From Piliocolobus tephrosceles (taxonomy: Eukaryota; Chordata; Mammalia; Primates; Cercopithecidae): a stretch of 64,000 nucleotides of DNA. Where the stretch lies: positions 87,299,101 to 87,363,100 of the forward strand of contig NC_045441.1 in assembly GCF_002776525.5 (NCBI RefSeq). The letters are read 5' to 3'. The notes under the pieces are model-generated. The model had not been told where the DNA came from, ran no database searches, and worked only from the letters and a program-made list of their open reading frames with translations. This document shows positions 12,901 through 24,425 of the stretch, one piece after another. Position numbers and translations under genes: made by a program. Position 1 is the first letter of the stretch. Each line of letters starts with the position of its first letter.

Positions 12901-13554
12901 AGCAAGTATAAGCACACATTGCAAGGATGTGACACCTCACAACTTAATTATTCCGAAGTTAAACGATTTCAAATTTGGTCCGTAAGGCCTTTCTTCAGCT
13001 AGGGAATACTCGTGGACTCCTTCTCTGGGACGGGGTCTGGAAAGATGATGCTTATTGATTTGACGGTCCCTTCCTCCAACACTAAATCAAAATGGAGCAA
13101 TCAACCACCCAGAAGTGATCACATTGCGAGAGAAGGACATGGATCTAGAACGGTATTTGCCATTTCCGACACTTTTGTGTAGGTTGAGTTTCTCCAGAAG
13201 CCAACTCTGAGATGAAGATTATATCATCAGAGAGTGTTCTTGGAATCAGCCCAGTGGGAGGAAAGCTAGGAAGCAGTATTAGGCAAAAGGAGATTTGAGC
13301 TGTGACACAGTCCCATCAAAAGCCTCAGCTGACAAGCCAAGCTGATAATGTGGCAAATATTTCAATATATTTTTCTAGTGTGAGTGATAATACCATTTTT
13401 AACTTAGTTTATCCTTTTCTCCTATCTAATCTGTTCACCACAACCATAAGAGTTATCGTCACAAATTTAAAAGTCTGAATGTGTCTCACTCACTTATACA
13501 ACTCTGGCAGTTTTTCCTAGCAACTTGAATAAACTCCAGGCTTCTTAGCATTGA

Positions 13555-13701
13555 CTTTTTTTTTTTTTCTTTTTTTATTATACTTTAAGTTCTAGGGTAC
13601 ATGTGCATAACGTGCAGGTTTGTTACATATGTGTAATTGTGCCATGTTGATGTGCTGCACCCATCAACTCCTCAGCACCCATCAACTCATCATTTACATC
13701 C
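13555..13701 (-). mobile_element. L1 3' end, strongly 5'-truncated
   Basis: Poly-T, then ttattatactttaagttctagggt, acatgtgcataacgtgcagg and tttgttacatatgtg, the reverse complement of a primate L1 3' UTR end. About 18 bp (gcacccatcaactcctca) is tandemly repeated near 13668-13690. It stops at about 13701, where unrelated sequence begins. Confidence 0.85.
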
Positions 13702-15982
13702 TTTTAAGTCTCTTCCTAGCGCATTTCCACCCTGTTTCCAGTCTCACCGTTAACTATTCTTCGTTGTTCTCTCACATGCACTCTATTTTCTGCTTCTCTC
13801 TCCCCATCCCTCTCTTTCTACTTTACTCAAAGCATCCTGTTTATTCTTCATAAAGAATTTACTATCAATTTCTGTGCCTTTTCTAAAACTTCCTGGATTT
13901 CACTTTCTTGCTCATTTCACTGCTCTTCATTCTTGAAAGACTTTATCAAATTATATTCTTTTGCTCTCTAAGGCTTCACCTTTTGTTCTCCAAGGCTTCA
14001 CCTCACCCTTGGGAAATTTAAGTGTTCTTTACGTTTACTGGGGCATTTTGTATATTTATGTCAATGTCAGATGTCCTAGCTGATAGTGTTGTCAGTATTG
14101 ATTTGTGTCAGTATGTCTTCATCCACATTATACATTCCAAGAATAAGGGGATAATCTTTTATGCACTTCTGATTCTCTTTTAGCACACTGCACAATGTCT
14201 GATACATAAAATACACTAAGTGGTGTGTTTCTCTAATTTTTTTGAATTTGTGATTTTGTTAGTTTTCCTTTTTTTGAGTAAGAAACCACTCTATTGCTTT
14301 TATTAATTAGCATGGAATAGCTAGCTAACAGAAAAAAAGACACCTAAATTTGAATTAAAAAATAAGAAAATTTGCCATACAATATAAATATGTCCAGAGT
14401 TTGAGTGACTACAAAGGTGAAAATATCATCTGCTTAGTGATGTTATCGAGGACCCAGTTCTTTCTCTGTCAGCCATCCTTGGGGTTGGCATTATCTTTAG
14501 GCTGGTAGCAAATGGCTGCCACAGTTTTCATGGGTCACATCCAGACAAAGAAATATAAATGGAAAAATAGATAATCACTTATACCTCTTTTTTAGGAACA
14601 AAAATACTTTTGTAAAACCCTTTCTTTCATCTCATTGGCCAGAAATATATTAGTTTCAACTCTCAAACTTGCATGGAAAGGAGGGTAACTATAAGGTGAT
14701 TATGTCAATCACCTCAATTTGAAGGAGTATTTAGGAACAAAACACTTTGAATACAGCATTTACAGAGAGGGAGCAGAAAATAAACTTTCTTTAAAAATTA
14801 ATTGACTTAGAAGACTGATTTTTTCTTTTTCAGTTTAACACAGGTAACGCAAGGGAAACATAAAAGTTTTCTCAGCCAAACAAAAAGAAGAGGATATATT
14901 GCCTATTTGGAAAGACTTATAAAGATTAGCTAGTTCTACAAGAAAATTATCTGGAAGAATTTATTATTCTTTCAGTAGATGGCCTCGGAAGGTATTTGTT
15001 GCCAGTAAAAATCCTAAAAATGATGTAGTTTTTTCATCTTGTGTAGTAAAAATTGAAAAATTTGCTAATCCTCATAAATAATTATTTTCCTTCACAAGAG
15101 TTTATTTGCCTCTGCAAAAGTTTTCTCTGTCTTGATTTAATATAAACTTCATGAAATCTGGTCTGCTGCAAATCTTTTTAATTATGGTAGTATCATGTAA
15201 GTTTTCTCCCTTTAATATTTTGACTGTTTTGGGGGGCTGACTTTGATGAGAAAGAGTGGATTGTAACTTAGTTCAAAGACTTACATAATATGTTATTCTA
15301 TAATCATAGTATTTAGCATCATATGCTAATTATTTAATGTACAGAGAACACATTTTTAAAAAATCCAATAACTACATATGACTTAAGCACCATTTAATAT
15401 ATATCTTAGTGTAATTATAAATAAAATAATGCTGCTTTTCTTGGTTTGGTTTTGTCAGTCTCTGCAGCCGAAACAACTGATACGCATTATAGAAATAAAA
15501 CTTGGGATACTTTATAAGTGACTACACTTTGAATAGCTTTTCTTTTGCCCTTCTACTTGAGCCAGCATTTCTTTTTCATTTGGTTCAACAAAAATCCATT
15601 GAGTAACTATTATTATCACTAAGCATAGTAATAGAATATAAAACTCAGAACTTGTCATTGCTCAAATCCTAGTTAGGGCAATAAGGCATAATACAGTTAC
15701 AAGGAAAGTTAGAAAATTTTAAATGTCCAAAATAATAAGACAGATCACACATGGTAGAAACCCAGAGAGAGGAAAACAGTTACATGTTGTTCAGGGTTTT
15801 GAACTAGCACAAGATGGATGAGTAAAATTTGGATTAATGTTAGCTGGTTAGTTTAAAATGTTTGCATTTAAATTTTGAACTTGGGGTTTGTTGTTTCCTT
15901 GTTGTTCAGTTTGAATGTGGAAATATATGTTTGAAAAATGGAGCAGAAGAGAGTCTATTCTCTATTCTGTATGTAGATTTCT

Positions 15983-16015
15983 CACTTGATCTTAGCCAAA
16001 AGGCTGAGAAACGAT
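15983..16015 (-). pseudogene. Retroposed U2 snRNA 5' fragment
   Basis: The reverse complement reads atcgtttctcagccttttgg then ctaagatcaagtg. This matches nt 1-33 of U2 snRNA with two differences (C5 to T, G11 to A). It is flanked by perfect 17-bp direct repeats, tgtatgtagatttctca, at 15968-15984 and 16016-16032 (2-bp overlap with the fragment end). There is no poly-A. This is the classical structure of a 3'-truncated snRNA retropseudogene. It has no promoter elements and is too short to be functional. Confidence 0.9.
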
Positions 16016-16741
16016 TGTATGTAGATTTCTCATAGTTTAAATTAAGGGAGCTGCATTTTCCTGCCCCAGCCCTTAACAGCCTACTCCATCTCCTTAGTTA
16101 GAGGAAGTATATAAAAGATGAACCTTTAATAGTCCTTCAGAAAGGTGGTCAACTGTGAATAGACATTTATATCTATTTATCATTCATTTACAAGTGATGC
16201 ATTAGAAGCCTGTTCAGTGTAGATATTATAATAATGAATGTATTTGACATTTGTACAATATGATTTAAGGACCCATGGTTTCCAAACAAATGATTCGAAA
16301 CTACATAGTAACTGTCAGTTTGACTACAAGTGAACATTCTCTACTTCAGCCAGCCTTAAGTAGTCCTAGCAATAATTCATATAAAATCCAGAGCCCTCTC
16401 TATGTAAACTTCAGGAATAATGTATACAAACTGAAAGTCTTCCTCTCCCTCTTTCTCACTCTTTTTTTTTTTTAATGGAGTCATAGTTGATGGTAAAAAA
16501 AATATATCCAATACTCTCTGTTTGGTTATGTTACTTAGTTGGACTTCTGAGTTAATGAATTATTGGGATCCGTCCATATGAAAATGTTACTTATTTTGGA
16601 AGCAGTTCAGACCTGCAGGGATGGAACGAGTCTCTAAACTAGTATGAAAGCAAAGGGTCACAAAGAGAATGACATATGACCTACCAAGCTGAGTACTGCT
16701 TTTGTGTCTATATTATTCAAGGATTTCTGTGTTGGCTTGCT

Positions 16742-16938
16742 TGCTTTCTCCTTCCTTCTCTTCCTCCCTTCCTCCCTTCCTTCCTTCCTTCTTTCCCTTC
16801 CTCCCTCCCTCTCTCCCTCTCTCTCCTTCTCTCTCTTTGTTCGTTTTCTTTCTCTTTCTTTCTTTCTTTCTTTCTTCTCTCATCCTTTCCTTCCTTCCTT
16901 TCTTCCTTCCTTCATTTCTTTCCTTCTTTCTTTCTTTC

Positions 16939-16985
<47 letters not shown>

Positions 16986-16995
16986 NNNNNNNNNN

Positions 16996-17051
<56 letters not shown>

Positions 17052-17091
17052 TTCTTTCTCTCTTTTCTTTCTTTCTTTCTTCTTTATTTTT
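16742..17091 (+). repeat. (CTTT)n/CT-rich microsatellite with assembly gap
   Basis: A pyrimidine tract in three parts: CCTT/CCCT-rich (about 16742-16850), CTTT-rich with interruptions, then near-perfect CTTT units on both sides of ten Ns. Its true length is unknown because of the gap. It is pyrimidine on the gene's sense strand, like the tract at 9476. Reading frames through it are spurious. Confidence 0.97.
16986..16995. other. Assembly gap (10 N)
   Basis: Ten Ns sit inside perfect CTTT repeats. A ten-base N run is often a placeholder of arbitrary size, so the array may be longer or shorter than shown. Confidence 0.99.
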
Positions 17092-17884
17092 GTATGTAAT
17101 TGTAAAAATTACTCAGATTACTTGAAATCCTTAATACTACACCCTTATGTTTGAGCATTTATATTTTGAAAATAACTAACCTAAATGAGTTTATAATTTT
17201 ACATATAATAATTTTCAGTGGACTATTTAAACACCCTTCTTTGCCTAACATAAAAAAAGCTTTGTTATTTCCCTTTCTTTAAGGAAGTCTGCAACAAGAC
17301 TTTTGATACATGAGGACTCTACACTTGCTTGTTTGATATTAAGTATAAACAAAAATACTATTATAAATCAGAATGATTTTCTGACTCCAGTTCTATTAAC
17401 TTACTCTATGGCTAAATAAGACATTTCTGTCTAATGCTTTAGCTTATAAGAAGTCTATTATATAGTGGGAAAAGAATAGAATAAATAACCTTCTCACTTA
17501 AAATCAAGTTATTGGTAAAACAAAATCGTCAGTCTTTTAATTCTTATTTAATACTTGAAATTAAGAAAATATAAACACATGGAAAGCATGTGGACAGCCT
17601 AATAAATTAACTTTCGGTATAAGGCACCCTGCTTAGATTCATGGGATTAATCTGTTTCCATTGCCTGCCAAGCATATGCTGTCTAGTAATCACAGAGCTA
17701 AAACAATCGACTCGTTCATGGATGTGCTGGCTCTTTAGCCCGGGTGCTCATGTGCAGGTCCCATCTGGTCACTGTAATGGACTGTCGGGATGTTGTCAGA
17801 CTGCTCAGACCTCGCCAGAACTCTGACAAGAACTCCTTCTCTGTGTCCAATTCTATGGGAAACTCTGCAGATCACTTTTCAATG

Positions 17885-17950
17885 AATAATTATTGAGCGC
17901 TCACTATGCCAGGTTCTGTGCCAGGTACTAAAGGTGGTAGGAAGAAAAAG
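17885..17950 (+). mobile_element. Old MIR/L2-type repeat fragment
   Basis: attattgagcgctcactatg, ccaggttctgtgccaggtac resembles the 'tattgagcacctactatgtgccaggcactgtgctagg' end of MIR/L2-type repeats. Only a short piece is recognisable. Confidence 0.5.
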
Positions 17951-18169
17951 CAATGTTCCTTGACACCGGACATCAGTGCTTATTAAACTTCAGTGAGTCA
18001 TGGATTAGAGGTGTTGAATAGTATTCACTACAAAAGTTTGAAGTCCATCCACAAGAGTAATTGGACTGCAACTTCTAAATTACTGACCATTTGTGAATTT
18101 CTTCAAATGTATTTTAATTTGTATGGTATATTAGCATTTATCTCTCTTTCATGCAATACATATTAGTAG

Positions 18170-18492
18170 GTTTTGTTTGTTGGTTGGTTGGTTTTATGAG
18201 ATAGGTTTGCACTCCTGTCACCCAGGCTGGACTGCAGTGATGTGATCTTGGCCTACTGCAGTGTTGACTTCTTGGACTCAAACAATCCTCTCACCTCAGC
18301 CTCCTGAGTAGCTGGGACTACAGGTGCTTGTCACCATGCCCAGCTAACTTTTATTATCATTATTTTTAATAGAGACAGGGTGTTGCCACATTGCCCAGTC
18401 TTATCTCAAACTTCTGGGCTCATGCAATCTGCCCACCTTACTTGTAATTCCAAAGTGCTAGGATTATAGGGCATGAGCCATGGCACCCGGTC
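18170..18492 (-). mobile_element. Alu (old, AluJ-like), antisense
   Basis: The + strand shows the complement of a dimeric Alu: cacccaggctggactgcagtg, cctcctgagtagctgggact, ccaaagtgctaggattatag. It ends ggcacccggtc. There is a perfect 13-bp target duplication, tgcaatacatatt, at 18152-18164 and 18494-18506. The level of divergence suggests AluJ. Confidence 0.93.
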
Positions 18493-18499
18493 TTGCAAT

Positions 18500-18770
18500 A
18501 CATATTTATTGAGGTTCTACTATATTCCTGATACTCTTCTAGATCCTGAGAATATAGTGAAAAATAAAACAGGTCAGACATTTGTGCTCATAGTGTCTTC
18601 AATTTGGGAATAGAGAGTTAATGGAGAAAAAGAAACAAATAAAATAACACTTATTGTGAAGTGTTATGTTAAAAAATGTGTGGTGTTCCTGGGAAACTAC
18701 TTCAGATTGTTATTAGAAAAGACCTTTCTAGGGAGATGATAATAAAATTGGCATTTGAACGTTTCTTTCA
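18500..18770 (+). mobile_element. Old L2/MIR-type repeat remnant
   Basis: tttattgaggttctactatattcctgatactcttctagatcctgagaata followed by tagtgaaaaataaaac resembles the antisense end of a common old LINE/SINE repeat (stated here in short pieces: gaggttctactat, atactcttctagatcctgag). It is diverged and its family is uncertain. Confidence 0.45.
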
Positions 18771-20189
18771 AGTGAGTATTAACTTGGTGGAGATGATGAT
18801 TTGTATTTTAAGGCTGAACAGCTGGGATTCACACCTACCTAAAGTCACAAATCAAGCGGTGATGCAGTAGGGACTCACATTCACATCTTCTGATTGCACT
18901 GCATTTAATTGATCTTTACACCTGGGAAAAGGTCTCAAACTAAACTTACTTTTGAAAAAGAAAGTACCAAATGGATGTGATAAGCAAAAGTGTAGTAGAA
19001 GACAGAGATAGTGGTAGAAGGCTAAAATGCAGGTGAGGCTCCTGAGCTGAGTCGGGAAACGGGAAAGACAATTGTCACCCAAGTCTTCAAGAAGAAATAT
19101 CATGGAAAAGACCACTTTAGACTGTGCCTGGAACTCCATCTTCTGTATTGAAGGACATTTTCTTGGAAAATTTGTAGGCCTGCCCTTATATAAAAATCTA
19201 AAAAAAAAAAAAGTGGAGAACTTAAACTTCCCTTCTGTAACTTAAACTTCTGTCTAGGCCAGGCCAGTACCCACTGTGCAAGCTTTACCTTTGGCGCTGT
19301 TGCTCTTGTTTTGCAATAGGAAAACATCTCCCTGTCCTGGGAAACCAGAGTAACCATTGCTCTTTTAGTTGTTCAACTACTTATGTAGCATCCAGAGTGA
19401 CTTTTTTTTTCTTTAAAGACATTCAAAAACTTGTATCCTGTTTTTTGAAAGAGATGGCCACTATCTCAAGGGTTCTGAATTTTTGTCTTTAATTAGGTTC
19501 TATGAACAAGTTTCAACTTCCTTTTGTGTGTCTCATTCAGTTGTTTTGACATCTCTGAATTAGGCCAAGGGGCATTTGACGGACCATGCACTTGCTAACT
19601 TGAGACAATTAAATTGCTTCTCCAAAGATGAAACAAAGAGCAGATATAATTAGAATTTCCTTTGGATGTTGTTATAAGGTCTTATCATTATTTGAATGTT
19701 TCTGTAACTTACCTAACACTGAATAATTAAAAATTAATTGTCTGACATTTTCACCTTACTGTTCATTAATTATGTAAATCATGAATGAAACAATAATTAT
19801 TAGGGATACTGCAATATTTTGTGAGTCCCTTCTAAGTATTTTTTTCAAAGTGAAGTAAAAATAATATTAAAAGGACAAAAAGTTATTTTGGATTTTGGAC
19901 AGAGATAAGCAAATAAAATCAATATAACTAGATCACAGCTTGTATTTTAAATTCACATAGTTTCCACTACATTTTCGTAAAAAATATTATTAAATCTTTT
20001 TAAGAATATGTTTAAACTATAACTTTATGCACAAAGCCTATTTAAGGAGGAACTGAAGACAATTTTTATTTCAGTAATATGGTGTCTTTTCGTACTAGTA
20101 AGCTATACAACTCTAAAAGAAAATATACAGATATATGTTTAGACAATAATATTTGAACCTTCCAAGGTTAGCATGAAAAAATTAATCCT

Positions 20190-20461
20190 GGCCGGGTGCC
20201 GTGGCTCAAGCCTGTAATCCCAGCACTTTGGGAGGCCGAGACGGGTCAGGAGATCGAGACCATCCTGGCTAACATGGTGAAACCCCATCTCTACTAAAAA
20301 ACTACCAAAAACTAGCCGGGCGAGGTGGCGGGCGCCTGTAGTCCCAGCTACTAGGGAGGCTGAGGCAGGAGAATGGCGTAAACCTGGGAGGCGGAGCTTG
20401 CAGTGAGCTGAGATCCGGCCACAGCACTCCAGCCTGGGTGAGAGAGCAAGACTCCCTCTCA

Positions 20462-20486
<25 letters not shown>
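20190..20486 (+). mobile_element. Young AluY, Old World monkey-type
   Basis: Runs from ggccgggtgccgtggctcaag to a poly-A of about 27. Target duplication aattaatcct-type: attaatcct precedes at 20181-20189 and follows at 20487-20495. Low divergence, plus ctcaagcctgtaat, ctagccgggcgaggtggcg and gagatccggccac, are features I associate with AluYR-type subfamilies of cercopithecids. About 12 bp (consensus cggatcacgagg) is missing after gagacggg. Confidence 0.9.
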
Positions 20487-20492
<6 letters not shown>

Positions 20493-21621
20493 CCTTTGCA
20501 AATGGTTAATTGTGAAATACTATAAAGGCAACATAAATACAGTAATACGGGTAAGTCAGTAAATTATAGAATATGAGGACTGGCTTATGAGACATACTTG
20601 TTTTACAGTGTTGACCCATAAACTCTTATTTCTAAGTGAAGAAATGTTATAAATTTATTTACTTCTGTTTGCCAGTTTTCTGTTATCAGCTAGATCTATA
20701 AGAATTAGCACTCAAATTAAAACTAATTGGCAAGTATTGTTTAATAATTGTTCAATTAGTAATTATACCCTGAATAAGTAAGTTGAGAGGAATTCTTAGG
20801 TTCTTCTGGATCCACAGAAAAGATCTCCATTTGATTTCTGATGTCTCCTGCACGTGGGTAGATAGCAACAGTAAGCTCTCCTCATATTTGCAGTCCTTGA
20901 TATCAAGGCTCTAAGGTCCCAAAGACCACAACCCACCAAAATTATATCCTTAAAATCTGTATCTGGTGCATCAGCACAAGGTTAGTTAAGAATTAGTGTT
21001 ATGTGGGAATATTTCAGAACAATTAAAACCTGGCCATTAGGCAATGGCATCTCTGCTTCTGATATGACTCACTTTGATAAGTGAAGGAAAAATATCTGTG
21101 GATGACTTTCTAAGGGACAAATACAGTTGCATCAGCTTTTAGAAACGGGACATGTCCTTTGTTGTATGCTGTTTCATGCAACTTTTAATATGTCAAGATA
21201 CTGTGTGCAAGACACACTACAGTGCAAGAAGATTTATGTGGCATTTTATTGCCAATAAATTCAAAATGCAGTAAGAATATTAATAATCACTGTCTCAAAA
21301 TTGTTCATATTAACTATTGATCCTGAGGGTTGACATTTAATAGATAATGTGGATATTATATTTTTTAACTATATCATGTGACTTTTGTCTAATAGTGACA
21401 CAATCTCAAAGTGTACTGACTAGGCTACTAAAATAATCTAAGGAACACAGGTACGTCTTGGGCTGTTGTACAAAATATGCTGAAACTTCAGCCTACATGT
21501 GAAACATATCTTATTCTGTACCCAATCACCCCACAGTTAACATTTCTATTTTTCCCTTTATATAACTGTGTGTGTCTCTGTGTGTTTCTCTCTCTTACTT
21601 CCCCCTCCACATGCACCTATA

Positions 21622-21658
<37 letters not shown>
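21622..21658 (+). repeat. (AC)n microsatellite
   Basis: About 18 uninterrupted AC units, ending cacgg. It is preceded 30-60 nt earlier by short TGTG runs. Likely polymorphic. Confidence 0.98.
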
Positions 21659-21660
<2 letters not shown>

Positions 21661-22492
21661 GGCGAGGAGAGACTAGAAAAATATGAAAATAGTGGAATGC
21701 TATTATATATGTGCGTGTATTGTACATTATATGTCGCATTCTATAAACATTATATATAATGTGATATATATACATATAACACTTCAAAAGATTATTGAAA
21801 ACTTTGCCAATTTTATGTAAGAATGAGAGTGGATCTTCAAAAACAAATTTGTCTTGTTTTTTGTGTTTTTAGACTGAATTAAGGGAAATTCTGTCTCTTT
21901 AAATTATTTTCCAATTAGAAATAAAAATGAATATTTTTAAAAAATTTCTTTATTTTTAATGACTAGGTAGTCTGTAGGAAAAAAGTCCACCACAAATCAT
22001 AATTAAACTGACATCTTTTCAATATTGACACAGCTATAATGACTCTTTTTCCCTTCTAAGTAAATGTTTAGAGTCTAAAAGACAATCAGATATATCATGG
22101 GTTGTTTTTATTTAAGGTAATTCTGTTTGTGATTACTAAACCTTGGCAGCATGTGTCAAAATAAGCCAATATGTAATTTCAATAAATCGTTATTTTTGAA
22201 GGTTTCAATTTTACATTAAGAAGTAAAATTTTCTTTGTGATCCCATTTCAGAATCCCTGTGCTTATATGTAACATTTACTTGCTAATCAAAAAGTCAATT
22301 CTCTGAAGCTTGTAATTAGTTGTATGGCTTCATCAACTAGGATGATGCAACTCAAATTACAATTATATGACTTATAAACAATAACTGAAAATGTACAACA
22401 AAAACATTAAAGCATTTTTTTACAGATTTGTATTTCTTTACAAAGAGAATAAATGTGCAATTGCTATTTTGGTGTCAAGTCCCTGAGACAAA

Positions 22493-22546
22493 ATTAGAGT
22501 TGAAACTACCTAACTAAACCAAACTATTATATTAGAGTTGAAACTA
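22493..22546 (+). repeat. 16-bp direct repeat
   Basis: attagagttgaaacta occurs exactly at 22493-22508 and 22531-22546 (period 38). It is in otherwise unremarkable AT-rich intron. Confidence 0.9.
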
Positions 22547-23202
22547 TTAAGAGCAAGTAATTTAAAACAGAGGCTCAAAAGTAGAGACTGCTAAAGACGC
22601 TGTTTACCAGTAAGCGCTCCATAGTGCTCCTTGGGCACAGTGGTTTCATCTTGTGTACTCTTTTCTCACTCTGTCTCTCCCATCCTGACTCGGATCCAAG
22701 CACCCCAATTTTACACCTTGGCTGACATACAGAAGGCCCTGAATAATAATATGTCTAATGAACAAACAGTTAATGAAGAGTAACTACTTGATGCTAACTT
22801 TGAAATCTTGATTTAGATTTCAAAAACGATTGCTTCCACATTTTGTCATTCTTCAAATAAGCCCCTCCTCTTAGAATTACTAATGAATATATTCGCACTT
22901 AATTTTGGTGGCATAATTTATCTCATAATTTAACTCAATCACCCAATACTATGATTTGAAGTAAAAAATAAAACCCTTAAAACCTTTTATCCTTTCTAAG
23001 ACTCATTTACTTAATATGATTTATATATTTTTTGTTTCCTACATTATCAATATTTGTATGATATGTAATTCTGAACAAATCTATAGATATTTGTCCTATA
23101 CGTATTCCTGAATTGCGATTAAACCTGATTGTCATCTAAAACAAACAAAAAAAGAACAGGATCTTTCATGCTGAAATGGTTCAAAGAAATATTAATCTAG
23201 TA

Positions 23203-23685
23203 CCATAGCAAAGACATGGAATCAACCTAAATGCCCATCAGTGGTAGACTGGATAAAGAAAATGAGGTACATGTACCCTATGGAATACTGCCCAGTCATA
23301 AAAGAATGAAACAGATTTTGTCCTTTGCAGAAACATGGATGGAGTTGGAGGCCATTATCCTTAGCAAACTAGCACAGGAACAGAAAGCCAAATACTTACA
23401 AAATGCACTTCTGTGTGTCCATGTGTTCTCTTCACGTATAAGTGGGAGTTCACTGATGAGAATACATGGACACATAGAGGGGAACAACACACAGTGGGGC
23501 CTTTTGGAGGGTGGAGGGTGGAAGGTGGGAGAGAATCAGAAAAAATAACTAATGTGTACTAGGCTTAATACCTGGGTAAAGAAACAGTCTTTACAAGAAA
23601 CCCCCATGTCGCAAGTTTACCTGTGTGACAAACCTGTACTTGTACCTCTGAACTTAAAATAAAGGTTACAAAGAAAGGGGGAAAA
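23203..23685 (+). mobile_element. Primate L1 3' end
   Basis: Starts catagcaaagacatggaatc in the ORF2 C-terminal region and runs through acatggatggagttggaggc, cacatagaggggaacaacac and the 3' UTR to gaacttaaaataaagg. It is 5'-truncated. The short open frames on both strands are L1 remnants, not host genes. Confidence 0.9.
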
Positions 23686-24114
23686 GAAAGAAAATATTCT
23701 AAAAAAAAAAAATTCTAGGCACAAGATCTGCATCAATAAATATATTTTGAGTGCATTAAAAATATTAAATCAATTGACAGGTTATGGATAAGTAGTCTGT
23801 GTACTATTTTCAGTCCAATGACATAAAGTTGTCCTTTGTAAAATCACTGTAATATTGAAGAACCAGCAAGTGCAGCATTTCACTTTTGCAAGATGAAAAA
23901 GTTCTAGAGATTGACTGCAGAACAATGTAAATATACTTAACATTACTGAATTCTACTCCGAAAATTGTTAAAATGATAAATTTTTTATGTTATGCGTTTT
24001 TAACCAAAATTAAAAATAATAATAAAATTGGACCATTGGAGGGGGGAAAAAGTGAGAGGATACCCAGAGATCTCATAATCTCATATCTAAAGCAAAGACT
24101 CTGAATTCAAGATG

Positions 24115-24118
<4 letters not shown>

Positions 24119-24145
<27 letters not shown>

Positions 24146-24425
24146 GGCAGAGTCTTGCTCTGTCGCCCAGGCTGGAGTGCAGTGGCGCAATCTGCACTCA
24201 CTACAAGCTCCACCTCCCGGATTCACGCCATTCTCCTGCCTCAGCCTCCCGAGTAGCTGGGACTACAGGTGCCTGCTACCAGTCCCGGCTAATGTTTTTG
24301 TATTTTTAGTAGAGATGGGGTTTCACCGTTTTAGCTAGGATGGTCTTGATCTCCTGACGTCGTGATCTGCCTGCCTCGGCCTCCCAAAGTGCTGGGATTA
24401 CAGGCGTGAGCCACCACTCCCGGCC
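24119..24425 (-). mobile_element. AluY-like Alu, antisense
   Basis: A poly-T of about 26, then cagagtcttgctctgtcgcc through ctgggattacaggcgtgagc to cccggcc. Target duplication atgcaatttt at 24112-24121 and 24427-24436. Both short forward frames over it are Alu translations. Confidence 0.95.

Noticed and set aside
13620..13853. 77-residue forward frame beginning in an L1 3' end
   Set aside because: It starts in antisense L1 and runs into unique intron, with no homology and no splice support.
16676..17154. Three overlapping 131-150-residue open frames
   Set aside because: All are low-complexity readings of a CTTT array that includes ten Ns.
20139..20501. 120-residue reverse frame resembling a protein in databases
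   Set aside because: It is the antisense translation of an Alu plus its poly-A, a common false protein match. The same applies to 24112-24338 and 50610-50945.
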